Made by a program: the position numbers and the translations under genes. From Chrysemys picta bellii (Eukaryota; Chordata; Testudines; Emydidae), in assembly GCF_011386835.1 (NCBI RefSeq), contig NC_088795.1, positions 104,282,434 through 104,346,433 on the forward strand: 64,000 bases of DNA, written 5' to 3'. Under the pieces are notes generated by a model that was not told the origin of the DNA, made no database searches, and saw only the letters and a list, made by a program, of their open reading frames with translations. Numbering within the stretch: position 1 is the first letter of the stretch; each line of letters begins with the position of its first letter. This document shows, piece by piece, positions 25,388-36,700 of the stretch.

Positions 25388-26455
25388 TCTGCTGAAGACC
25401 TGCTGGTTTTACAAAGAACGGCATGCCATCCTCAGCGGAGACCCCAAGAGCCCCATGGATACTCTGCTATCTGCTTTTCCTTTAGGGGGCCAGGTGGAGT
25501 AGTTTATGTGCACTGCAATGTCCTCTGAATTCTCTGTAGAAATCTCAATGAAACTTTCATGGGGTATTCTGCAATCCAAAGATTACTGGGGAGGGCTGCC
25601 TTATCTCTTCCTCTGCGGGAGAACATTTTCCCACACCACTCAGCAATTATTTCAGCTGGCACCATTGCAGTACAAAGGCTAGCAGCATACAGACCTGGGC
25701 ACGATCGGGATGCGAGCAGCAGTTGTGTTCTCTCTGTGTGCTACTCTCAGGAGTGAAATATCGGCTAAAATAATCACTGCCTGTGGAAAATGGTGCGAGT
25801 ATTCAGTGCCACATATACTCATGCCTGTGAGCTATCCCCAAGTATCCCTCATTTCAGCAACCTCACCCAACTCCGGGCCTTACTTACCATGGCTGGTACT
25901 CTGACTGGCACTGTGCTGTATCAATCCCAAGGAGAACTGAGAATGTAGTGCTTACAACTTGTGTGGATGAAAGGGAGTAAGTTCAGTATCCTAAGTTTTT
26001 ATTTCTGTTATGAATACACTGACAATGGTACATTGGTGTGTTGTATCCTCAGCTGCTGATATTGTGGCCTTGAAGATTCCCCCTCTACATCAGTGGAAAC
26101 TTGAGCCAGGAAAGGAGAAGAAAGAAGGACTCGGGATAACATGTTCTAGGAGATCCTGCAAGCCAGTGCTGCATCAGAGAATGAGCACAGGGACTGGAGG
26201 ATCACCCTTGCAGACAGCATGGACAAGGATAGAGAGGAGAGAAGAAAGGCACAAGAAAAGGAGAGCGATGTGCAGCAGGACATGCTTGTGCTTTTCAGAC
26301 AGCATGGGCCTGCAGGTTCAACATCCCATGCTCACCTTCCTGTGCAGCCCATAGAGAATTCTGTATCAGGACCTCCCTACACCTACCCTCAACATTCCAC
26401 CTGGCATCGGGTTGGTGTACTACCCTTGCCACTGCACCTGGGGGTACATTAAAGA
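25388..26455 (+). pseudogene. Harbinger Myb/SANT-like protein gene remnant
   Basis: Near 25388-25470 the + strand reads LLKTCWFYKERHAILSGDP, the end of a Myb/SANT-like (trihelix-like) domain common in Harbinger second proteins. A possible intron 3' end (tcctcag) lies at about 26053. The tail at 26219-26452 (MDKDREERRKAQEKESDVQ, then QPIENSVSGPP) is the charged coiled region and proline-rich C-terminus of such proteins. In the family this protein binds the transposon ends and helps import the transposase. Frameshifts and stops between the parts rule out function. Confidence 0.75.
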
Positions 26456-27224
26456 AAATAACAGCTTCACATACACCAACTGTGTCTTTTGGAGATCAGT
26501 ATATATGTACCTGAAATGGAAATGACTGTTCTTTCCCCTCCCTAAGCTATGTTCCCTTAATTTATTATGTTTCATTTTTTAATGGCCTGGTTCACATTAC
26601 AGAAGAAAATTCTATTTTTTGTAACAAAATTCATTCTTATTAGTTCACAACATATGCTGTCCAATTGCTGAGAAGGTCTGACACTCACCTGTTGCCTGTG
26701 ACTTCATTTTGTCACAGAATCCATACCATCATTCAGACAATATTAATAGCTGCATTGGCAATGTTATATTCCAACACACACAGCACTCACTACAAGATTC
26801 ATACCAGAGTGCAAAAGAGCAAAGCTATGTAGAGCACATTACACTAAGACACACTACTCACTATTAAAATGGCCTTTCAATGCCTCCCTGAGCTCTTGTA
26901 TCTCGTTGTTCAAATTCAGCAGACAGCCATTCCACCTCCACGTCAGCAGAAACTTTTCCCTCTTTGCTTCACAGATAGTATGCAAGACACAGCAGGCAGC
27001 TATAAAATTGGCCCTCAGTGAAAAAAATATCCCAATCTTGTAAGAAGATAATGCCAGCGACCCTTCAAATGGTCAAAAGCACATTATACTGTCATTCTTT
27101 ACATGCTCATCCTGTAGCGCTCCTCGGTGCTGTTAAGGTGACCAGAATATTGTTTAATGAGCCATGGGAGCAATGGGTAGGGTGGGTCTCTCAGGATCAC
27201 TATTGGCATTTCAACATTCTCAAT

Positions 27225-28236
27225 AACAAGGAATCTGGTGGCACCTTAAAGACTAACAGATTTATTTGGGCATAAGCTTTCGTGAGTAAAAACCTCACTT
27301 CTTCAGATGCATAGAGTGAAAGTTACAGATGCAGGCATTATATACTGACACATGGAGAGAAGGGAGTTACTTCGCAAGTGGAGAACCAGTGTTGACAGTG
27401 CCAATTCAATCAGGGTGGATGTAGTCCACTCCCAATAATAGATGAGGAGGTGTCAATTCCAGGAGAGGAAAAGCTGCTTCTGTAATGATCCAGCCACTCC
27501 CAGTCCCTATTCAAGCCCAGATTAATGGTATTAAATTTGCAAATGAATTTTAGTTCTGCTGTTTCTCTTTGAAGTCTGTTTCTGAAGTTTTTTTGTTCAA
27601 TGATAGTGACTTTTAAATCTGTAATAGAATGACCAGGGAGATTGAAGTGTTCACTTACTGGCTTTTGTATGTTACCATTCCTGATGTCCGATTTGTGTCC
27701 ATTTATTCTTTTGCGGAGGGACTGTCCGGTTTGGCCAATGTACATGGCAGAGGGGCATTGCTGGCACATGATGGCATATATAACATTAGTAGATATGCAG
27801 GTGAATGAGCCCTTGATGGTGTGGCTGATGTGGTTGGGTCCTCTGATGGTGTCGCCAGAGTAGATATGGGGACAGAGTAGGCAACGAGGTTTGCTACAGG
27901 GATTGGTTCCTGGGTTGGTGTTTCTGTGGTGTGGTGTGTAGTTGCTGGTGAGTATTTGCTTCAGGTTGGGGAGTTGTCTGTAAGCGAGGACTGGCCTGCC
28001 TCCCAAGGTCTGTGAGAGTGAGGGATCATTTTCCAAGATAGGTTGTAGATCGTGGATAATGCTCCATGTGTCAGTATATAAAGCCTGCATCTGTAACTTT
28101 CACTCTATGCATCTGAAGAAGTGAGGTTTTTACCCATGAAAGCTTATGTCCAAATGAATCTGTTAGTCTTTAAGGTGCCACCAGACTCCTTGTTGTTTTT
28201 GTAGATACAGACTAACACAGCTACCCCCTGATACTT
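27225..28236 (-). mobile_element. Penelope-like retroelement with 12-bp TSD, nested in Harbinger
   Basis: A 1012-bp insertion flanked by the perfect 12-bp repeat AACATTCTCAAT (27213-27224 and 28237-28248). The two ends are inverted copies of one another over about 133 bp (27225-27357 and 28062-28194), each carrying 'cacttcttcagatgcataga' in its own orientation; the right end continues to 'acagctaccccctgatac'. Between them lies one intact minus-strand ORF with a GIY-YIG nuclease. The reverse transcriptase part is missing, so the copy is 5'-truncated. Inverted and rearranged ends are typical of PLE insertions. Confidence 0.93.
27410..28090 (-). CDS. PLE C-terminal GIY-YIG endonuclease ORF (5'-truncated polyprotein)
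   Basis: An uninterrupted 226-aa frame. Residues 65-90 hold a candidate zinc knuckle (C65, C70, C73, with H87 or H90), as seen upstream of the nuclease in some PLEs. The GIY-YIG fold follows: VIYAI at 103-107, MYIGQ at 116-120, the catalytic-type arginines in SLRKRIN (R126, R128), H132, and E147 in VSEHF. In the family this domain nicks DNA to prime reverse transcription. The start Met lies just inside the inverted terminal repeat and is probably not a native start; the native protein would begin with reverse transcriptase. No stop or frameshift was found, so the insertion is fairly young. It is not expected to be expressed as a host gene. Confidence 0.9.
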   Translation of the reverse strand: MQALYTDTWSIIHDLQPILENDPSLSQTLGGRPVLAYRQLPNLKQILTSNYTPHHRNTNPGTNPCSKPRCLLCPHIYSGDTIRGPNHISHTIKGSFTCISTNVIYAIMCQQCPSAMYIGQTGQSLRKRINGHKSDIRNGNIQKPVSEHFNLPGHSITDLKVTIIEQKNFRNRLQRETAELKFICKFNTINLGLNRDWEWLDHYRSSFSSPGIDTSSSIIGSGLHPP

Positions 28237-28484
28237 AACATTCTCAATGGTAATCCACTGGTTGGGAAAGTAAGTTTTCTGAACAATCCGGTGTTTTTAA
28301 AGATTCATACATCATGCATCTTCCCTGACCAGGCCACACTGATGTCAGTAAAGTGCCACTGGTGATCCACCAGTGCTTGCATGACCATTTAAAATTAGCC
28401 CTTTCTATTGATGTACTTTGTGGTAAGGTGGTTTGGTGCTAAAATGGGGATATTTGTTCCATCTCCAACAACACTCTCCCCCCC

Positions 28485-28499
28485 CACACACACACACAC
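28485..28499. repeat. (CA)n microsatellite
   Basis: A short CA run preceded by a C run, in the Harbinger transposase remnant. Confidence 0.9.
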
Positions 28500-28690
28500 C
28501 GCTTGGGAACCCCATTGCTGCAAAACTGTCCAGTGTGTCCTGCACATTTCCCAGAGTCATAGTCCTTCATCGCAGGAGGGAATTAATGGCCATGCACACG
28601 TGCATCACAACAGGCCCTGTGATTGATTTCCCAGTTCCAAATTGATTCCTGACTGACTGGTAGCAATCTGACAAATGATATAATTATATA

Positions 28691-29520
28691 GTATATATTT
28701 GACTATACTAATTTTTTATATGTCATTTGTTTCTTAGGTTGTTGTAAACTCTCGATCAACAAGACGCTGAAGCAGTATTTATTGTTTTAAGAACATGAGT
28801 AATCCCACTGAACTTGTACTGAAGTCAATGGGGACTCAGGAGGAGCGTAAAGTTAAATATGAACTTCAATACTTTGTGGACTTGGACCGGTATGTATGCT
28901 GCTTTGGTTGTTTTTCAGTTAAGATATGGGATAGCTATTGATACCAAAACAGACAATTATCTAACGTATTAATTTATTGCTGTACTCATCACTGTGTGAT
29001 CTGATTGCCTAACAAGTGGTTGCATTAGCTCAAACAGTTGCCAATACCAAACCACTAGTATTAGCAAACTGTTGCAGGATTGGTTCCAAAGGTGACTCGT
29101 GTTCCTGAACTGGAAAGAAGAAAAACGTACTTATATTAAGAGTGTATTTGATGTATATAAAATGAGTTTCTAATTGGAAGTTATGGCTCAAGTATTGCTT
29201 TTTAAAAACAAATTCAAATGTCTGCAAATACCACTAAATAGTGGCTGTAAAGAAATTTGCATAGAAACACACTTTCAAAACTCCTGTCTATTGCTTCAAT
29301 CAGATAAAAATAAAAAAGGGAACTTTAGTTATCTGAGAAGGGCCAAACCACAAAATGTAGACTTGAATACAAACTTTCTGAAACCTTGGAAATGTTTTTG
29401 CCATTATAGAAATAGCTGGAGAATTCAGATCTGAATTAAAAAGTGTCTCAAAGTTGTAGATACTTGGTTTTTGGATTTTTTACATAAAATGTCCAGATTT
29501 TAAGAACCTCACACTAGCTC
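28691..29520. other. AT-rich unique DNA
   Basis: A short hairpin-like motif at 28797-28855 ('catgagtaatcccactgaac', 'gaagtcaatggggactcagg') resembles those at 14195 and 63085. No gene recognised. Confidence 0.45.
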
Positions 29521-29612
29521 ATAAGGTTTGATCCATCCCCCACTGAAGCTAATAGTAATTTTGCCATTGACTTCAGTGGAAGCAGGCTCTTTTCTATATT
29601 CCCCAAATCAAA
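29521..29612. repeat. Copy of a short palindromic 'cattgacttcag' repeat
   Basis: 'ttgatccatcccccactgaa' and 'ttgccattgacttcagtgga' form an imperfect hairpin like those at 20511 and 30478. Confidence 0.55.
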
Positions 29613-30477
29613 CATTAGGAAAAGGATCATGTATTTTAATATTCATTTCACTAGAAAGATATGAATGTTTTTATAATATCCTAATAAATAGCGTAACAAT
29701 AATTATTTTTAATGTTCTGCTTAACTCTTTTCCTCTGGCTTTATTTTTTTTAAATACTTTGGGGATATATTGTATTATGAGGTCTAATTGTTTTGCCTCC
29801 TGCTGGGGCTAGGGCTTAAATTATGCAGAGATTTGGTCATTAGTCCGTGCAGTTATTTCACACATGAGAATTATCATTTTTAATTTGGCAGCAGCGAACT
29901 AATACCCCAGCATGTGTTCACAACAGCCACCTCAAAAGAGCAATAAAAAGAGTTGGCTAAGTTGATTAAGACAGTAAAACTATCAGGATAGCTTTAGGGC
30001 TAACAAAAATGCTTATCCAAACCCTTTTACTGTTTATAATTGTTTGTACTTTTTCATTTTTTTTTCCTAATGACAATAATGTGGGCTACTAATTCAAGTA
30101 GTAAATTAAAATGTACATAAAGTGATAATGCAGCCCATAAATTTAAGAAATCACCCTTTTGAATTCTAATTATCAAAATATTTCACTGTAAAGTGCAATA
30201 TGACAAGATACTGAGTGCATTTATTCACTTAAAGTCATTTTGTCTCCATAGGAAGATTACCAAGCCTACCAGGAATGAAACTGTAAATCAGTAATGCACA
30301 AAACTTTAGTGTTTCCAAACTGAGATTTCATATTTCATTTCAATTTATTTGTAAACGTTTTGGGCTCCATTGTGGAAATGAGAGCCGCTTGTGTGCTTCA
30401 GGGGATGTGAAAGAGTAGCACCTTAATGGCAGTTGTCTGAATCTTTCTGCTTGGGAGAAAAGAAGCAAACATAATGG
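29613..30477. other. AT-rich unique DNA, candidate conserved non-coding stretch
   Basis: About 29840-30290 is repeat-free, has balanced composition and lacks the frequent poly-A runs of the surroundings. That is how a conserved non-coding element can look, but nothing in a single sequence can prove it. Confidence 0.25.
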
Positions 30478-30546
30478 GTGAAATCCTCTCTTCATTGGAG
30501 TGAATGGCAAAATTCCCATTGATTTCAATGACTCTAAGATTTCACT
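30478..30546. repeat. Copy of a short palindromic 'gggtgaaatcct' repeat
   Basis: 'gggtgaaatcctctcttcat' at left pairs imperfectly with 'caatgactctaagatttcac' at right, with 'cccattgatttcaatg' between. Confidence 0.6.
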
Positions 30547-31724
30547 TCTGGAGAAAGTAGCGAAGCTTGCTCAGAAGTGAAGACCACCATTTGAAAGGGT
30601 CCTTAACTGTTCTCCAGCTGCTATTGTTTGTACTTGGGGATGTGATCAAATTTTAAGCTACACTATCCTATTCCCACTGCAGAGGGCCTGCATAAAGCCC
30701 ATATGCAGCAGTTAAGTCCTAGATAAATTTTTAACATAGGGCTTATGCATGGCTTTCTGCAGACTATCACTGCAAGAGTGAATTTCACCCTTTGAGTTCA
30801 AACAAAGTCATTTCAGCTGCCTCTGGGCACATGTGCATGAAGGGGGTAATTTCCCTGCACCCTTTCCTGTATTTTGCATCTATGTTTGAACTGCCAGAAT
30901 TTAGTCCTATGGGCCAATCTCTGGCAAAAAAAAATAAAAAATAAAAAATAAAAAATCAATGAAGGTTGGATCTGCAAGGCTGCACACTATATCTTGGCAT
31001 GGTTCAAGCTGAAGGAGTCCCACTAGAAACTCCCATGGATATAGACACTTTAGATTCAATAGAAGCTGCTTTTTGCTTTTAGCAGCAAATTTTACCAAAT
31101 CAAGACAAATGGTCCTTCCATCGATCAATGCTTTGTCTGCCCTGTTGGTTTGTCTATTAGAAAACTTTCAGTTTTCTAACTGGAAGTAATTCACAAGAAG
31201 TATTGTCTAGATTTTTTTGCATTTACAGTAGGTTTTTTTTTTTTTTTGTGGGTGGGCAAAAGAGGGGTATTTTATTTTTTAATTATTATTAATGTCAAAG
31301 AGAGTTTTGCTGGAGTAAGTCCTGAAAACATGAATTCCTCTTATTTCCTACTTAGTATACTGTAGCAGATTAAAACACCTGTTAAAGGACTAGACATGGT
31401 AAAAGAAGTCATTGAATTTCTGTCTCCAAATCTAAGACTTTCTAGTTAAAATGTCCTAAAAGATTAAACCTCATCAACAAAAAATAAAACATAAGACTAC
31501 ACTTCTACTGTGCCCAAAGGAAGTATAAAATGAAATAGAAAATGTACCTGAAAAAGAATAGATCTTTTAAATACATTTGTCAGTGCATTACTACAACATA
31601 TGGGCCATATAGCAACAGCAAACTTCTTAAAATTATCACAAAGGAATAAATGTATAAACTCTGTTAAAAGGTTTATAAAGAACAGTATGCACGTGGAACC
31701 TCTCTTCATGGCTGCGTCCCAATA
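30547..31724. other. Unique DNA with an A-rich microsatellite
   Basis: 30926-30955 is an (AAAAAAT)n-like run. A T-run lies near 31231-31246. No gene recognised. Confidence 0.5.
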
Positions 31725-31785
31725 TTCACTGAAGTCAATGAGAGTCTTTTCCCTGACTTCACTGGGCACTGGATTGGGCCCTAAG
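31725..31785. repeat. Copy of a short palindromic 'ttcactgaagtcaatg' repeat
   Basis: 'ttcactgaagtcaatgagag' pairs with 'ctgacttcactgggcactgg' to form a hairpin of about 55 bp. Confidence 0.6.
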
Positions 31786-32594
31786 TGATTATGGCTGTCC
31801 ACAATAGCTACCTAACACTAAACACTTGAATTATTAGCCCCAAATGGGAGAATCCTGGGTGCAGGGGATGACTGTGACTGTGAAAATCACTGTCTTCTGA
31901 ACACATCAGAATAAGTATAGCTTGTATAGATTTCAGAGAGACATGTAGAACTCACTAGTTTGATTTAGCTTCCCCCCCCCAAAGAACCCACTAACACACA
32001 CACACACAATCTCTCACAGCTTTCAGTAAACAGTTTTCACATTCCACCATGCCAACTCCTGAGGTTTTTAATCCTAAATCTCATACTATTTAGGGGTTTC
32101 CTTAACATCCCCACTCTTAGAGCCATGTGATTAGATACACAATTTTAGATTTCATTTTAGATTTAATTTAAAAATCAAAGTAAGTTTCTAATCCCCACCA
32201 TTGTGGAAAAAAGCCTGAAAATGCAAACAGTAATGGCTTAAAAGCCAGAGGGTAAACTAAAAGATCAAAATATTTATTTAAATTGCAAGATTTTTAAAGC
32301 TCAATATTTGGGGCCAGACTTACCATTTTTGTATATTTGGGGTCACATAGTGCAGGCCATACTAAACCAAGAACACTCAAACAAGATGGAATACTAATTA
32401 AATCTATACGTTTTCAATTTATTACAACGTATCCAAGAGAAGGAGGGAAGACCACATCAACAATACTTTTCTAATATGCCTAGATGCCTCAGACAGTAGC
32501 ACCTGTTCCTGTAGAGCTGGTATTGGCAGCATCACATCACAGACTGCTTTCTTTTTCATTTGTTCTTTTCCTGGCCTTTCTCAAATGATACCCT
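31786..32594. other. Unique DNA with an (AC)n microsatellite
   Basis: An (AC)n run at 31993-32009. Nothing else recognised. Confidence 0.5.
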
Positions 32595-32790
32595 ATTTGG
32601 GAGACCTGCATTCAATTCCACGCTTTGCTGCAAACCTCCTATGTGATTCTTGGCAAGTCATCTAGTCTGTCTCTCAATTCCATATTTATAAAATGGAATA
32701 ATAGTACATCCTTACCTCACAGGGGGGTTATGGGGATATATACATTAAAAACTGTGAGTCACTCAGCTACTAGGATGATGGGGACACATA
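32595..32790 (+). repeat. MIR-type CORE-SINE
   Basis: 'gattcttggcaagtcatcta', 'ctgtctctcaattccatatt', 'ataaaatggaataatagtac' and 'cttacctcacagggggg' keep the word order of the MIR core and 3' region. High divergence points to great age. Confidence 0.75.
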
Positions 32791-32804
32791 AATACTTAAA
32801 AGAG

Positions 32805-33760
32805 ATTAATAGACCTGATCAACACCCCTCACAACACACCTTTAAAGATCCATGGATCCTACCCCTTCCTACCACAACATGTGGTGTACCTCATCCAGGC
32901 CACTAAATTCCTCAATAACAACTATGTGGGTGAACCAGATAATGACTATGCTCTCAAATGAACTCACACAGAAACTGATAAAAGACAAAAACAGCCTATC
33001 CCTGTGGGTGAACACTTTTCACAAAGCATTGACTCTATATCTGACCTATCACTCCTCATCCTCAAAGGAAACCTGCACAACATTTTCAAAAGACAAGCCT
33101 GGGAACTTGAATTCATGACTTTCCTAAATATCATGGCATGAACAGAGACTCTAGAGTTATAGCTTATTACAGATGTGTCCAACCTGTGGCTCGTGAGGTG
33201 CATGCAGCGCTTTTTCAGCTAAAGTGCAGATCGTGGAGCTCCTCTCTCTCTCCCTCACACACACACACACTCACCATTCTCTGCCTACCAGACTGGGCAG
33301 GAGTGAGCTCAGGGATTCTGCCCTGTGGCAAGGTGGTGGAACTAGGGGCTTCTGTCCTGCAGGGGGAAGGGTCTAAGGGCTTTAGACCTGAGCTCCAGCA
33401 GGCGCCTCCCTGTGGGGCAGGTTGTGCGTGTCTTGAGGCTCTTGAACTTCTGAAGATTATTGTATGCGGCTTCGAGGGTCAGTAAATTTGGCCACTCCTG
33501 GCATATTACAACAATCTATAACCCACAAGCCCCCCATTCTTTTGTCCTATGACTGCAGAGGTGTTAATGGGCCACTCTGCCTTGCAATATGTGCAAACTA
33601 TTTATGCTAAACAATCTGTTCCAACTTACATTTTGCTGTGTTGCTGGAAGTGCCCTTCCCAGACCTGAAGAAGAGCTTTGTGTAACTTGAAAGTTTGTCT
33701 CTCTCACCAACAGAAGTTGTTCCAATAAATGATATTATGTCACCCACCTGTATCTCTACT
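32805..33760 (+). mobile_element. Second Penelope-like element lineage, decayed, split by a hAT MITE
   Basis: The + strand carries frames reading PVGEHFSQSIDSISDLS and LILKGNLHNIFKRQAWELE, a PLE GIY-YIG C-terminal region different from the one at 27410 but related (VSEHFNLPGHSITDLK there). 'NNNYVGE' at about 32915-32935 corresponds to the YIG block. Several stops break it. The 3' tail ('cccagacctgaagaagagct', 'ccaacagaagttgttccaat') is the unit found as solo palindromes at 6823 and 13726. A 331-bp hAT element interrupts it at 33170-33500; removing that restores the continuous phrase 'gcttattacaacaatct'. Confidence 0.82.
33170..33500. mobile_element. hAT-type MITE nested in a PLE, 8-bp TSD
   Basis: It starts CAGATGTGTCCAACCTGTGG and ends AATTTGGCCACTCCTG, imperfect inverted ends that share CAG..GTG.CCAA. 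Flanks are GCTTATTA (33162-33169) and GCATATTA (33501-33508), an 8-bp TSD with one mismatch. The GC-rich interior contains CT and AC runs at 33242-33272. The 115-aa ORF across it has no transposase motif. Confidence 0.85.
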
Positions 33761-36700
33761 TTATCCACAGGCAGACAAGAAGTGAAAACAAATATATAGT
33801 GCAGGATAAGTTTACCTGACTGATCAGAACACGATTTTTTTTTTTCAAATCCTTTTGTAGTAAGAATGTTTGTATATTTGGTAGAGCAATGTTTTCAACA
33901 TGTAACCCTTCTGCCAGGTGATGTCAGTGGTAGCAGCAGCAAGTTCAGATATCTGGGGATCCCTCTTACAAGTAACAAACATCACCAGCTCAAGTCCCCA
34001 CCCAGAATTTCTGGGATCACTTAATGCCTTTCCTTGGTGCCCTTAACAAGCAATAGGTCTCACTTGCAAACCCTGAGTCTGTGTATGAAACAGACAAAAC
34101 TTTGCTGGGGTGGAAGGGAATACATCATTAACTAGGGAAACATAGCAACAATATTTCTATGTCTATGAATAAGTAACACTAACTTTGGCAGGAGTCCATC
34201 AACTCTGTTTCCCCACTCACGGGTTTGAGCGTCCAACAGGCAAATGTCTCTTTACAACATCACTTTTCCCTTTCTCATCCACTAAACCCCACTTATGGTT
34301 TGTGTCAGTGGGTAGAGTAGCCCCCGAGTCCTGAGGTGGATTCAGTCAGGCCTGCCTTCAATCCCTCGGAAAGTGCTATCTGGTCCTGAGACTCCTCTAC
34401 CTAACCCAGCTGTAGTGATTTTAATCTTATTTTGTGGCTGGATAGGAAGACTCTCATCAGAGTTCACTCATCTCTTCTGCTGTCCTCTGTGGCTTCAGCA
34501 AACAGCCTGCTCTACACTGCACCCTGCCAACGAGCTGTTTTTCTGTCGTTTCCTATTGCAAAGGACTCAGTGTGCATAATTTTTTGCTACAGAGACCTCT
34601 CAACAATTCAAAATCCTCAGGAAAGGGGAACTAGTAGCATATAGATTCTTGAGTTGACTCCTCACCATGAGATGGAAGCCATTCCCCCTCCCCCCCCCCA
34701 TTCATTTTCACTACCCAACCAATTCTGGAAAGTATCATTGGAGGACTTCTAGGTAGAAAGGTTATTCAGGTGAAGCTCTCTTTGTAGCTGTATTTCCCTC
34801 CCCTTCACCAATACATGGGCAGAGAGCTTCTTCCCCTCTTGAACTTCAGGCTACAAGGTTTACAAACATAAGACAAAAACAGGAACTTCTGTTATAGGGA
34901 CTGTAGTGAAATACAAGATTCAGTGATGAACAGCATATCAAGTACAGTTTAAACTAAAAATACAAGAGTGGAATATGAACACCTGTAATGTTAGATAAAA
35001 ACAAGAACAACTTATATAGTATAGGAAGGTCAGAAGGAAAATGGGTGCTACACAGCAATTCCATGCAAGGCTACATGTTCACTTATTGTCAGCCATCAAA
35101 ATTCCTAAATCCCTTGTGTCTTCTGGAGATATTTCCATGATGATTCCAGACTCGAAGGATAGTTTCCGCAATGCCTTTATGCATCAAGGAGAATAAAGTA
35201 TACAAGGTTATGCATCTCACAAGCATATACTCACATCTTCATTACATTTATTTGTGAGATCATGAAAAAACAATAATTTAATATTGATATACTTTTTCCC
35301 CCCCTCAGGACACTATGGTATTCTTGGAGCGAGAGAGAGCTGAAACCTGGATGCCATCCAGTGTCTACCCTGTTTTAGTATGGTGACACTTTGAGCTCCA
35401 TGAGGAGAGGCATTAGCGAAGGGGCACCTGGGGCTTGATTTCCTGTGCCGTCACACATATTTACTGAGATAGCAGGGTATATGACTTGAATGGCTCATTG
35501 GCCTCCTTCCTCAACACAGGTCTGTGGGATATAGGATTCCATGAGCTGAAAGGGAGTCAATCCTGCTCTTCATGGTGAACAAGAGTCCTGTGCCCCCTCT
35601 CCACTTTCCTTTTTGTCTTTGGTTTGATGGAATGGTGGGGTTGTTTATATTACAGTTATATTAATAATACAATAATATTTAAGGGACATGTGATGTTTGG
35701 GTCAATTTGGGTTCATGAAAGAAAATTTTTCCTTTGTTGTAGATTGGTTAAAGTAGCTTTTTATTCCTTCTTCTTCCGCTTCACTTTCTTCTAAGCACTT
35801 CATAGGCTTGATCAAATCATTAGGATTATACATGAAATGGATATTGAGCAACTATTAAAGTATGGGTGGAAGGAATCCAAATTTGAAGCAGTGTACCAGT
35901 GTGGCCTTAATTCAGCCTAATCCCAAGAAAAGGGCTGGGAGTGAGTTTAGCCATGATATGATGTGAAAGGTGGAATGAGGGAAGGGGCTTCCACATCAAG
36001 CAAACTTGAGACACTTCTTGTCAGAGCCTAAATTTGAGGAGAGAGAAGGTTTGGGATTCAGTTTGAGACTGAATCCAAATGGTTATGAGGTTTAAAAGAA
36101 GCCTTCTTTGGTTGTGGAAACAATGGCAATGGAGAAATAGAGAAGATTGCATTGGTTTGGTTTAGCTTCCAAGTTACAGTTTGGGTAATTTTTTGCATAA
36201 CTGGATCAATAAAAATTTTAGTCGTTTACTCACCATAAGCAACAGTGTGGTACCTTTATTTTCCAAACACATGAAAACCTCACGGAAGTATTTACAGATT
36301 TAGATACTGTCAAGGTATTAAGAAACAAATGAAGCTTTATGGGCTTTAGGGTAAGAAAACAATTAAGGAATGAATAGGAAGGATGGATGCACATATCAAA
36401 CATTCAGTTGGTTCTGAGTGGAGAATTATTGAAGATTTAAAAATGACTGCACATATACAAAACAGGTCAGCACAAGTGGAAAATTTAGTTATTAGGTCCA
36501 TTTGGACTGTTTTAGCAGAGATCAATTAAAATACTGCACACAATAATTGTAAGTTGCTTGTATAAACATGAGTCACTGTGAACACAGAAACATGAATTAT
36601 TGCATAGTCTCAGAGTCTATTTTTGCACATCCCGTGTGAACTATTAATCAGTATGAAAACAGACATTTCAAATTATCATAGAACCTCTAAGAACCTATTC

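Larger units (their letters stand above)
26880..28680 (-). pseudogene. Harbinger DDE transposase remnant, interrupted
   Basis: Read on the minus strand, from the N-terminal side: 'MQALVDHQWHFTDISVAWS' then 'KMHDV' (about 28390-28310), 'FKNTGLFRKLTFPTS' (about 28290), then the 1012-bp PLE, then 'PIVILRDPPYPLLPWLIK' (about 27205-27150), and finally 'NFIAACCVLHTICEAKREK' (about 27010-26950). These are in the order of a HARBI1-type DDE nuclease, the last being the conserved CCVLHN-like C-terminal block. A stop follows HDV, and other breaks occur. Confidence 0.85.
24738..28690. mobile_element. Decayed autonomous-type PIF/Harbinger transposon, split by a PLE
   Basis: The left end 'ggcttggttaacactacatg' is a degraded TCTACAC-type terminus. 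The interior holds two genes facing each other: a Myb/SANT-like DNA-binding protein on + (about 25388-26455) and the DDE transposase on - (about 26880-28680). Both are broken by stops. The transposase was then interrupted by a Penelope-like element at 27225-28236. The right terminus is missing: sequence identity fades near 28680 into AT-rich DNA. This two-gene design (transposase plus Myb-like partner) is typical of the superfamily. Confidence 0.85.

Noticed and set aside
33242..33272. CT/AC run as a regulatory GAGA-like site
   Set aside because: It lies inside a hAT MITE and is better explained as a simple repeat.
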